Below are positions 53,324 to 59,811 of a stretch of DNA of 59,811 nucleotides, one piece after another. Every line of letters starts with the position of its first letter. The first letter of the stretch is position 1. The DNA is from Micromonospora rosaria. GTDB lineage: Bacteria; Actinomycetota; Actinomycetes; Mycobacteriales; Micromonosporaceae. The stretch is taken from NCBI RefSeq assembly GCF_001567585.1, contig NZ_LRQV01000030.1, positions 1 to 59,811 of the forward strand. Reading direction: 5' to 3'. Both the position numbers and the translations under genes were made by a program. The notes beneath the pieces are model-generated. The model was not told the origin of the DNA. It did not search any database and saw nothing but the letters and a program-made list of their open reading frames with translations.

Positions 53324-54480
53324 GCACCGCCTGCGTCGGCGGCGGTCAGCAGCGTCGCCAGCCGGGGGGTGAGCTGCCACTGGGCCACCAGGTCGCGGTA
53401 CTCGGCCCGCTGGGCGGGGGTCGGCCCGGCCCCGGTCCGGCGGGCCCGGATCAGCAGATTACGGGGGGTGTGCTGGGAGTCCACGAACTCCACCACCTCG
53501 GCCCGGTAGCCGTACTCCCGCAGCAGGCCGGCCCGGAGCGCGTCGGTGAGCACGTCGGCGAAGCGTTCCCGCAGGATGCCCTGCCGGGTCAGCAGGTCGT
53601 ACGGGTGGGGGGCGGGACGGGCCCGCAACTGGGCGGCCACGTCGTGGTGGCAGCACGGGGCGGCGAGCACCCAGCGGGCATCCCACCGGACCGCCCGCGC
53701 CAACGCCTCGTCGGTCGCCGTGTCGCAGGCGTGCAGGGCGAGCACCAGGTCGGGAGCGGGTTCCACGACGGCGTCGGCGATCGTACCGGCGACGAAGCTG
53801 ACCCGGTCGGCCCAGCCGAGGCGGTGCGCCAGGTCGGTGTTGCGGCGGCGCTGGTCCTCCCGGACGTCCACCCCGACCAGGTCCACGTCGAGGCCCCGAC
53901 CGGTCAGGTACCGGTACGCGGCGAAGGTCAGGTACGCGTTGCCGCAGCCCAGGTCGACCACGCGCAGCGGACCGGTCAGGTCGTCGGGGAGGGTGGCGGC
54001 GAGCGCCCGCAGGAAGGCGTCCACCTGCCGGCGCTTCGCCGCCGAGCCACCGATCTCGGCGAAGATCGGGTCACCGGGGTCGAGCAGGTACTCCTTGACC
54101 CGGTCGTGCCCGGCCGGCGCGGTCGCCGTCCGGGTCGCCCCCGCCCGGTGCACCTGCGCCTCGCCGGACTTGGTCACCCGCAGTTGGAGCGTGGCGTCGG
54201 TGGTCTCCACGTGCCAGTTGCCGAACGGCTCGGCCAGCAGCGCGTCCACCGCCGCGTCCGCCTCCGGGCCGGGCGCGACGTTGCGGGTGTGCGGCCGGTC
54301 CCCGTCGGAGGTGGCGATCTGCAACCGGGGCCCCGCCTTGAGGGTGACCGGTCGCAGTTCGGCGCGGACCACGGCGGGGCGGTGGCCCCGGCGACGGCCG
54401 GCGGCGACCGCCCGGGTCAACGCGGGGTCCAACAGCAGCGCCCGGACCTCGGTCAGGGCGGCGTCCAACGGTTCGGGCAT
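53320..54480 (-). CDS. SAM-dependent methyltransferase (Methyltransf_32-like)
   Basis: 386 residues. The N-terminal ~150 residues form a distinct domain (TLKAGPRLQIATSDG, ATLQLRVTKSGEAQVHRA), then GDPIFAEIGGSAAKRRQVDAF. The SAM-binding core is LRVVDLGCGNAYLTFAAYRY with VDLVGVDVREDQ and LVLALHACDTATDEAL. AAPCCHHDVAAQL is a CCxH-type motif of tRNA/RNA-modifying relatives of the DUF2431/TRM13 class, so an RNA substrate is possible. ATG 54480 follows GGAG at short distance. Confidence 0.82.
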   Translation of the reverse strand: MPEPLDAALTEVRALLLDPALTRAVAAGRRRGHRPAVVRAELRPVTLKAGPRLQIATSDGDRPHTRNVAPGPEADAAVDALLAEPFGNWHVETTDATLQLRVTKSGEAQVHRAGATRTATAPAGHDRVKEYLLDPGDPIFAEIGGSAAKRRQVDAFLRALAATLPDDLTGPLRVVDLGCGNAYLTFAAYRYLTGRGLDVDLVGVDVREDQRRRNTDLAHRLGWADRVSFVAGTIADAVVEPAPDLVLALHACDTATDEALARAVRWDARWVLAAPCCHHDVAAQLRARPAPHPYDLLTRQGILRERFADVLTDALRAGLLREYGYRAEVVEFVDSQHTPRNLLIRARRTGAGPTPAQRAEYRDLVAQWQLTPRLATLLTAADAGGA

Positions 54481-54591
54481 GGCTCCATCATCCTGGTCCG
54501 CCGGTCGGGGCTGCGAGGGCGTACCCGGTGCCGGGGCACAACGGCGACGTCCCCGTGCCGGGCGGCACGGGGACGTCAAGGCACGGCTCGG

Positions 54592-56256
54592 TCAGTCGGC
54601 GGTCGCCTCGGCCGGCGTACCGCCGGTGGCAGCGCCACTGCGACGGCGACGACGCCGGCGGGGCTTCACCGCGCCCTCGGCGGGCGGCTGGCCGGCGCCG
54701 TCGGCGGTGACGACCGGGGCGGACGTACCGCTGTCACCGGTCGCCGCTTCGCCGGCGACCAGCTCACCGGCGCGGCGACGCCGCCGCCGGCGCGGGGTCC
54801 GGGAGCCCTCCTCGGCGGAGGTGTCGTCGGTGGCGGTGGGCTCCGGCGCGGCGGACGCGTCGGCGCCACCGCGCCGCCGCCGGCCGCGACCCTCGGCGGT
54901 CCGCCGGGGCCGACCCCCGTCGCCGCTGCGTCGCCGCCCGCCGCCGAGGTCCTCCTCGACCTCGGCGGAGAGCCCGGCCCGGGTCCGCTCGGCGGTCGGC
55001 AGCGTGCCGCTGACCTCGCGGGAGATGTCCAGGTCGGTGTAGAGGTGCGGGGAGGTGTGGTACGTCTCCGGCGGCTCGGGCATGTCCAGCCCGAGGGTCT
55101 TGTCGATGATCCGCCAGCGGGGCATGTCGTCCCAGTCGACGAAGGTCACCGCCACCCCGGTCGCGCCCGCCCGGCCGGTCCGGCCGATCCGGTGCGTGTA
55201 GGTGTCCTGGTCCTCGGGGCAGTCGTAGTTGACGACGTGGGTGACCCCGCTGACGTCGATGCCCCGCGCCGCCACGTCGGTGGCGACCAGCGTGTCGATC
55301 TTGCCGGCGCGGAACGCGCGCAGCGCCCGCTCCCGGGCGCCCTGGCCGAGGTCGCCGTGGACGGCGGCGACGGCGAAGCCCCGGAAGTCGAGGTCCTCGG
55401 CGACCCGGTCGGCGGCCCGCTTGGTCCGGGTGAAGATCATGGTCAGCCCGCGTCCCTCCGCCTGGAGGATGCGCGCCACAATCTCGATCTTGTTCATCGA
55501 GTGGGTGCGGTAGGCGAGCTGCTTGGTCTGCGGGTTCGGGCCGGTCTCGGCCGTGTGCCCGGCGTGGATGGTCACCGGGTGGCGCAGGAAGCGCCGGGAC
55601 AGGGCGACGATCGGGTCCGGCATGGTCGCCGAGAAGAGCATCGTCTGCCGGTCCTCCGGCAGCATCGCCAGGATCTTCTCGACGTCGTCGAGGAAGCCCA
55701 GGTCGAGCATCCGATCGGCCTCGTCCAGCACCAGCGCGTGCACCCGGTCCAGCCGGAGGTGCTTCTGCTTGGCGAGGTCGAGCAGCCGGCCCGGGGTGCC
55801 GACGAGGATCTCGACGCCCTTGCGCAGCGCCTCGATCTGCGGCTCGTACGCGACGCCGCCGTAGATCGGCAGCACCCGCACGCCCCGGGTCCGCCCGGCG
55901 GTGTCGAGGTCCTTGGCGACCTGGAGGCCCAGCTCACGGGTGGGTACGACGACCAGCGCCTGGGGCACGCCGTCGCCCCCCTCGTCGGGGGCGAAGACCC
56001 GCTCCAGCAGCGGTACGCCGAAGCCGAGGGTCTTGCCGGTGCCGGTCGGCGCCTGCCCGATCAGGTCGGTGCCGCGCATCGCGATCGGCAGCGCGTACTC
56101 CTGGATGGCGAAGGCGCGGGTGATGCCGGCGGCGGCCAGTGCCTCGACCGTCTCCTGGCGGGCGCCGAGCGCCGCGAAGGTCGGCGCCTCGGGGCGCACG
56201 GGTACGACGGGGGACAGGTCCTGCCCGTCTGTGTGATCTTGGTTCTGTTCGTTCAT
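54592..56256 (-). CDS. rhlE: DEAD-box RNA helicase (RhlE-like)
   Basis: 554 residues. ATP-dependent RNA-unwinding core: AFAIQEYALP (Q motif), Walker A APTGTGKT, PTRELGLQVA, GTPGRLLDL, VLDEADRMLD, LFSATMPDP, TMIFTRTKRAAD, ATDVAARGIDVSGV and HRIGRTGR. The C-terminal ~150 residues are Arg-rich, disordered and repetitive (RRRRRR-type blocks), typical of actinobacterial RhlE proteins that bind structured RNA or ribosomes. The order helicase - DUF3107 - TetR matches the Mycobacterium Rv3211-Rv3208 region. The start is ATG 56256 with a distant GAGAGGG; a longer frame exists upstream. A CRP-type site lies ~230 bp upstream. Confidence 0.92.
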   Translation of the reverse strand: MNEQNQDHTDGQDLSPVVPVRPEAPTFAALGARQETVEALAAAGITRAFAIQEYALPIAMRGTDLIGQAPTGTGKTLGFGVPLLERVFAPDEGGDGVPQALVVVPTRELGLQVAKDLDTAGRTRGVRVLPIYGGVAYEPQIEALRKGVEILVGTPGRLLDLAKQKHLRLDRVHALVLDEADRMLDLGFLDDVEKILAMLPEDRQTMLFSATMPDPIVALSRRFLRHPVTIHAGHTAETGPNPQTKQLAYRTHSMNKIEIVARILQAEGRGLTMIFTRTKRAADRVAEDLDFRGFAVAAVHGDLGQGARERALRAFRAGKIDTLVATDVAARGIDVSGVTHVVNYDCPEDQDTYTHRIGRTGRAGATGVAVTFVDWDDMPRWRIIDKTLGLDMPEPPETYHTSPHLYTDLDISREVSGTLPTAERTRAGLSAEVEEDLGGGRRRSGDGGRPRRTAEGRGRRRRGGADASAAPEPTATDDTSAEEGSRTPRRRRRRRAGELVAGEAATGDSGTSAPVVTADGAGQPPAEGAVKPRRRRRRRSGAATGGTPAEATAD

Positions 56257-56483
56257 GTGGATGTCGGGGTGCCCTCTCGTGGTGCGCCCCGCTCTGTCCT
56301 CAGGGCGCTTCGGTGTGGCGCGGGCCACACGGTCGGGGGCCAGAAAGTGCCGAACCGGACCGGGCCGCACGCGCGCCGTAGGCAGGACTTCGATCGCATC
56401 GGCGCCCACGGCAACTGCTCCATAATACCTGAGCCGCCTGGATCTGGCCTTATCCATGCTGACAAGTCCTTGCGCGCCAAATG

Positions 56484-56503
56484 AATGTGATCCAGCTCAC
56501 ATT
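56484..56503. promoter_or_regulatory. CRP/GlxR-type palindromic operator
   Basis: AATGTGATCCAGCTCACATT is a perfect inverted repeat (7-6-7) containing TGTGA-N6-TCACA, the CRP consensus used by E. coli CRP, mycobacterial Rv3676 and GlxR. On the minus strand a TATTAT box (56427-56422) lies ~60 bp downstream, so it probably controls rhlE. Confidence 0.8.
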
Positions 56504-56692
56504 CGCAGCGCCCGATCCCTCCGCACGGCGACCGGCCTTCCCGCGTCCCTCAGGCTGGCCCGCCCCGGCATCCCCCGCACACCCCCGGCTACTCCTCTCC
56601 GCCCCACCCTCTCCCCCGCCCGGTCTCGCCCCTCGCGTCACCCTCCACCCTCGCGGCCGTGCTCCTGCCCCCGTGGCGGCCCCACTTTCACG

Positions 56693-56761
56693 CGATCTTG
56701 CACTTGCGGCCCCGGCAATTGCCGCAAAAGCCCCCTCCTGGGGGCCGAAAGTGCAAGATCG
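56693..56761. repeat. Long hairpin with GATCTTGCACTT ends
   Basis: CGATCTTGCACTT (56693-56705) pairs with AAGTGCAAGATCG (56749-56761) perfectly. Inside, GGCCCC pairs with GGGGCC and a TTGCGGC...GCCGCAA stem (56704-56727) gives an alternative fold. It shares GATCTTG ends with the hairpin at 47222-47270. Confidence 0.75.
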
Positions 56762-56763
56762 TC

Positions 56764-56811
56764 GGGGCGGGGCGGGGCGGGGCGGGGCGGGGCGGGGCGG
56801 GGAGGGGAGGG
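56764..56811 (+). repeat. (GGGGC)7(GGGGA)2 microsatellite
   Basis: Seven uninterrupted GGGGC units (56764-56798), two GGGGA units, then GGG: ten G-runs in 48 bp. It can form G-quadruplexes on the plus strand and is prone to slippage. Immediately follows the GATCTTG hairpin. Confidence 0.9.
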
Positions 56812-57275
56812 TCGACGGGGCGGGGCGGTCGGGATGGGATCGGGTGGCCGAGGGGCCGGTGGGGCCGGACGGACGTGGCGGGGTGGAGGGCCGCGAGGGG
56901 CCGGGGTCGTCACCGGGGCGGCCCGTGATTGGCCGGGACTGCGACGAGGTGGGTCTCCTGGGAGGGGCCTGCGGTCAGGCGGGCGGACCTGCGGCAGGGC
57001 GGACCTGACGGCAGGGCGGGCCGTGGCGGGACGGGACCGGACGCGGGGCCGGGTGGGCCGTGACGGGGGTGGGTCGTGGCCGTCAGGGGCGCGGCAGTCC
57101 GGGGCGCGGCAGTCCGGTCATGGCGGTGCGGTCGTGGCAGTCCGGTGGTGGCGGTCCTGGACGCGACGGTCCAGGCCGGGGCCGGGCGGCGTGGACACGG
57201 CAACCGGGACGAGGCAGGCCGGGCGTGGCGGGGGTGGGGCGTCGGGGATCGGGGCCCTTGTCGGGCCCCGATCGG

Positions 57276-57500
57276 TCAACGGACGGTGAACCCCACGGCG
57301 CGGGGGGCCGCCTCGGCGATCTCGACGTAGGCGACCTTGCTGACCGGAACGATGATCCGCCGGCCCTTCTCGTCGGTCAGGGACAGCGTTCCGTCGCTCG
57401 CGATGGCGTCGGTGACGATCCGCTCGATCTCGGCCGGAGACTGCGCGCTCTCCAGCACCAGCTCGCGCGGTGCGTACTGCACGCCGATCTTGACCTCCAC
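57276..57500 (-). CDS. DUF3107 family protein
   Basis: 74 residues, begins VEVKIGVQYAPRELVLESAQ and ends GRRIIVPVSKVAYVEIAEA, a compact alpha/beta protein conserved across actinobacteria (TB9.4/Rv3208A in M. tuberculosis). Its function is unknown. GTG 57500 follows GAGGAGG. It is in the same direction as the TetR gene 65 bp upstream. Confidence 0.88.
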   Translation of the reverse strand: MEVKIGVQYAPRELVLESAQSPAEIERIVTDAIASDGTLSLTDEKGRRIIVPVSKVAYVEIAEAAPRAVGFTVR

Positions 57501-57565
57501 TGTGCCTCCTCAACTGGGGCGAAAGAGCCGCCGGAGGAAGGCTATCCGATCCGCGCAGCCGATGT

Positions 57566-58225
57566 TCAGGCTGACTCACCCTGGGGTCCGGCCGACTCCC
57601 CCTGCAAGGGGAAGCTCGCGATCCCCCGCCAGGAGAGCGCGGCGACCAGCGCCTCGGCCTCCGCCTTGGGCAGTTGCCGGCCACGGGCCAGCCAGAACTG
57701 GGCGGCGGTCTCGGCCGCGCCGACCAGGCCGGAGGCGAGCAGTTCGGCGTGGGCCCGGCTGACCCCGGTGTCGGAGATGATGGTGTCGGTGATCGCGGCG
57801 ATGCAGCCCTGCTCGACCCGTTCCACCCGCTGCCGGACGGCCGGGTCGTTGCGCAGGTCCGACTCGAAGACCAGACGGAACGCCTCGCTCTCGTGGTCCA
57901 CGAAGTCGAAGTACGCCCGGACCGACGCGGAGACCCGCTCCTTGTTGTCGTTCGTCCCGGTCATCGCGTCCTGCACCTTCGCCACGATCGCGTCGCAGTG
58001 CGTGTCCAGCAGCGCCAGGTACAGCTCCATCTTGCCGGGGAAGTGCTGGTAGAGCACGGGCTTGGAGACCCCGGCCCGCTCGGCGATGTCGTCCATCGCC
58101 GCGGCGTGGTACCCCTGCGCGACGAACACCTCCTGCGCCGCCGCGAGTAGCTGCTTGCGGCGCGCCGAGCGTGGCAGACGCGTGGGTCGGCCGGCCGTCT
58201 GGGCACCGTTCCCCAACGCGGTCAT
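57566..58225 (-). CDS. TetR/AcrR-family regulator
   Basis: 219 residues. The N-terminal TetR HTH (residues ~20-75) reads RKQLLAAAQEVFVAQGYHAA, MDDIAERAGVSKPVLYQHFP and GKMELYLALLDTH. The all-helical C-terminal ligand/dimer domain includes VRAYFDFVDHESEAFRLVFE. It matches in position Rv3208 of M. tuberculosis (beside DUF3107 and rhlE). The ligand is unknown. ATG 58225 has GGAGG upstream. Divergent from the disordered-protein gene at 58373, which may be under its control. Confidence 0.9.
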   Translation of the reverse strand: MTALGNGAQTAGRPTRLPRSARRKQLLAAAQEVFVAQGYHAAAMDDIAERAGVSKPVLYQHFPGKMELYLALLDTHCDAIVAKVQDAMTGTNDNKERVSASVRAYFDFVDHESEAFRLVFESDLRNDPAVRQRVERVEQGCIAAITDTIISDTGVSRAHAELLASGLVGAAETAAQFWLARGRQLPKAEAEALVAALSWRGIASFPLQGESAGPQGESA

Positions 58226-58372
58226 GGGAACCTCCGTGTTTCTTCGTACGAGCCGGCATCAATCACCCGAACCGGGCGGGGGTCTGACCCGTCCCGGAAT
58301 TGGCCCGCCGCTGTAACTTATCGCCACTGTCACCACACGGTAGCCTCAGCGAGGGCGACCAAGGAGCGCGCG

Positions 58373-59811
58373 GTGAGTGAAACAGGTCAACCCGGTGCCG
58401 CCACCCCGGGAGAGCACGGTGACGGGACGGGTCAGCACGACGACCTGGCCCGTTCCGGCGGTGGCTGGGCATCTCCCGCCGCCTGGCCCTCCGGTGGAGG
58501 CGCGTCGGGGGGCCGCGAGCCCGCGTCCCGGTGGCAGTCCGAGCCGCCGTCGGGCTGGGCCGCGTCCTCGCCCCGGCACGGTGACCTGCCCGCCCCGCTG
58601 TCCGGCCACCCCGACGACGAGCCCCCGGCCCGGGTCAACGGGCACCGGGTGAACGGCCACGACCCGGCCGGACCGGCCGGCCGGCAGGCCCCGGTCAGCG
58701 CGCCGCCCAATGCCCGGCAGTTGCCGGTGAGCGCCCCGCCGGCCGGTCGGCAGCTGCCGGTGAGCGCCCCGCCCGGACTCCGTGCCGAGCCGCGCCGGGA
58801 CACCGACGGTGACCGACTGCTCGTGCCGCTCCAGCGGCCCGCGCCGCCGACGGAGCGGCCCGCCACGCCCCCGACCACCCCCGACGAGGAGGACCCCGCG
58901 AACGCCCGCCACTCCTCGGACGACGACCTGCCCACCTCCCGGTCGAGCCGCTGGGCGGAGGGCGGACGACCCGCCTCGGCGCCCCCGGTGCCGGGTACGT
59001 CGCCCGCCGGGACCGGCCCCGACGATCCGCCTCCGGGCTACGACGGTGCGCCGCACGGTTACGAGGCCACGGCCCCCGGCTACGACGGGCGGTCCACCGG
59101 CTACGACGCGCCGGCCGGCGGTTACGGGACACCGAACGCCGGTTATGACGCACCGGCCCCCGGCTACGAGACGTCAGCGGCCGGTCACGACGCGCCGAAC
59201 GTCGGCTACGAGACGTCGGCCCCCGGCTACGACGGGGCTGGTCCGGGCTACGACGGGCCGGGCGCCGGTCGGGGCGATTCGGCCGGCGGGGAGAGCGGCT
59301 CGTCGGCCAGGTCGGAGCCGCCCCGTTGGGGTGACCCGGGTGCCGACTTCCCGCCCGACCTGCCCGCCGACCGGCGGTCCGGGCAGCCGGGCCGGGGTGG
59401 CTCCCCGGAGCGTGACGAGAGCCCCCGGTCGGGGGTCCGGCGGGCCGGACCGGCAGCCGGCGGTCAGCACCCCGAGGCGGCGGAGCCGTTGACCGAGCCG
59501 ACGCCGGGCCGCCGGTCCGCGGGTGCGCCGGCAGAGGGCCGGCCGGCCGGGTCGTCCCCGGCTGACGGGAGCGCCGGTCGCGCCGAGGACGACGAACCGA
59601 ACTGGCCCGGTCCCAACTGGAACCGGCCGAGCTGGAGCGAGGGTTGGGCCCCGCCGTGGGCGCGGGAGGCCGACGAGCAGCCGGTCAGCCGGCGGGCGCG
59701 GGACGCCCGGACCCGGGCGGACCGGCCCGACTGGGCCCCGGACCCGGGCCGGTCGCACCCGGCCGGGCCGGAGTCTGAGCGGTCGCACCCGGCGGGGCCG
59801 GAGGCCGAGCG
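58373..59811 (+). CDS. Large disordered Pro/Gly/Asp-rich protein, 3' partial
   Basis: The frame is open from GTG 58373 (AAGGAG 7 nt upstream) through the right edge, 479 codons without a stop, so the gene continues outside. The visible part is intrinsically disordered. Early repeats are QLPVSAPP-type (three times, residues ~102-138). Residues ~220-300 are a tandem array of (P/A)GYD(G/A)-type units, about ten copies including PGYDGAP-like and GYETSAPGYD forms. A Trp-containing stretch (EPNWPGPNWNRPSWSEGWAP) comes near the end, then HPAGPE-type repeats. Such N-terminal regions occur in actinobacterial ParA/MinD-like or secretion-associated proteins, but no folded domain is visible, so I assign no function. 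Confidence 0.75.
   Translation, partial: MSETGQPGAATPGEHGDGTGQHDDLARSGGGWASPAAWPSGGGASGGREPASRWQSEPPSGWAASSPRHGDLPAPLSGHPDDEPPARVNGHRVNGHDPAGPAGRQAPVSAPPNARQLPVSAPPAGRQLPVSAPPGLRAEPRRDTDGDRLLVPLQRPAPPTERPATPPTTPDEEDPANARHSSDDDLPTSRSSRWAEGGRPASAPPVPGTSPAGTGPDDPPPGYDGAPHGYEATAPGYDGRSTGYDAPAGGYGTPNAGYDAPAPGYETSAAGHDAPNVGYETSAPGYDGAGPGYDGPGAGRGDSAGGESGSSARSEPPRWGDPGADFPPDLPADRRSGQPGRGGSPERDESPRSGVRRAGPAAGGQHPEAAEPLTEPTPGRRSAGAPAEGRPAGSSPADGSAGRAEDDEPNWPGPNWNRPSWSEGWAPPWAREADEQPVSRRARDARTRADRPDWAPDPGRSHPAGPESERSHPAGPEAE

Larger units (their letters stand above)
56257..57275. other. 1-kb repeat-rich region between rhlE and DUF3107
   Basis: No supported gene; the GC-rich open frames on both strands are low complexity. 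Contents from left: the rhlE leader, the CRP-type palindrome, a long hairpin, the (GGGGC)7 tract, and imperfect G-rich repeats (GGGGCGCGGCAGTCC twice near 57087-57116). The DNA is strongly G-biased on the plus strand after 56763. Confidence 0.6.

Noticed and set aside
52774..56484. Very long plus-strand open frame (about 1,236 codons) antisense to the methyltransferase and helicase genes
   Set aside because: It is the high-GC antisense shadow of two well-supported genes on the minus strand; its translation has no family motifs.

Overview
The window is very GC-rich actinobacterial DNA (many GTG/TTG starts, GTGA/ATGA gene overlaps, short -10-like boxes just ahead of start codons). Gene content and order point to Micromonosporaceae, most likely Micromonospora or a close relative. 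This is inferred from protein style and synteny, not from a database search. I see no rRNA, tRNA, CRISPR array, transposase or phage structural gene.

Layout. 1-5 kb: 5'-truncated acyltransferase, an anchored hypothetical protein, a broken golvesin-domain gene and a HAD phosphatase. 4.1-6.2 kb: a DUF5667 protein (probable anti-sigma) behind a BldN-like ECF sigma gene. The intergenic DNA holds a BldD-type operator candidate and an ECF-type promoter candidate. 6.6-9.8 kb: a glutaredoxin-like protein, a HAD hydrolase and a NarL/DesK-type two-component system. 9.9-15.8 kb: a Rex operator and the operon rex-hemA-hemC-hemD/cobA-hemB, which makes the tetrapyrrole precursor uroporphyrinogen III under NADH/NAD+ control. 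bldN, its anti-sigma gene and rex-hem are also neighbours in Streptomyces. 15.8-31.2 kb: mixed housekeeping and secreted genes (GNAT, lytic transglycosylase, FmdB zinc ribbon, cyclase/NB-ARC protein, phospholipase A2, GH10-like hydrolase, permease, methyltransferase, ABC-F, ROK kinase, TPR and Smr proteins).

31.3-46.3 kb: a membrane M28 peptidase; a tightly packed signalling operon (REC-PP2C phosphatase, CHASE3 histidine kinase, stand-alone receiver, inositol monophosphatase); a secreted coiled-coil wall protein; a spermidine-synthase-like membrane protein; a Ser/Thr kinase with an external CBM2-like domain; a TrkH/TrkA potassium system; and a secreted glycerophosphodiesterase. 46.3-48.6 kb: a 1.2-kb repeat-rich gene desert, then a GntR / DivIVA-like / small-protein cassette with palindromic operators. 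48.6-54.5 kb: a RecQ helicase fused to a phosphoribosyltransferase-like tail, CopZ with a His-rich membrane partner, an HTH regulator, a small membrane protein and a methyltransferase. 54.6 kb to the end: DEAD-box helicase, a CRP-type palindrome, a 1-kb repeat region with a (GGGGC)n tract, DUF3107, TetR, and the 5' part of a large disordered-protein gene that runs off the right edge.

Most notable: the conserved developmental sigma/anti-sigma and redox-heme block with readable control sites; two unusual fusions (RecQ-PRTase and kinase-CBM2); and several families of perfect long hairpins in intergenic DNA.
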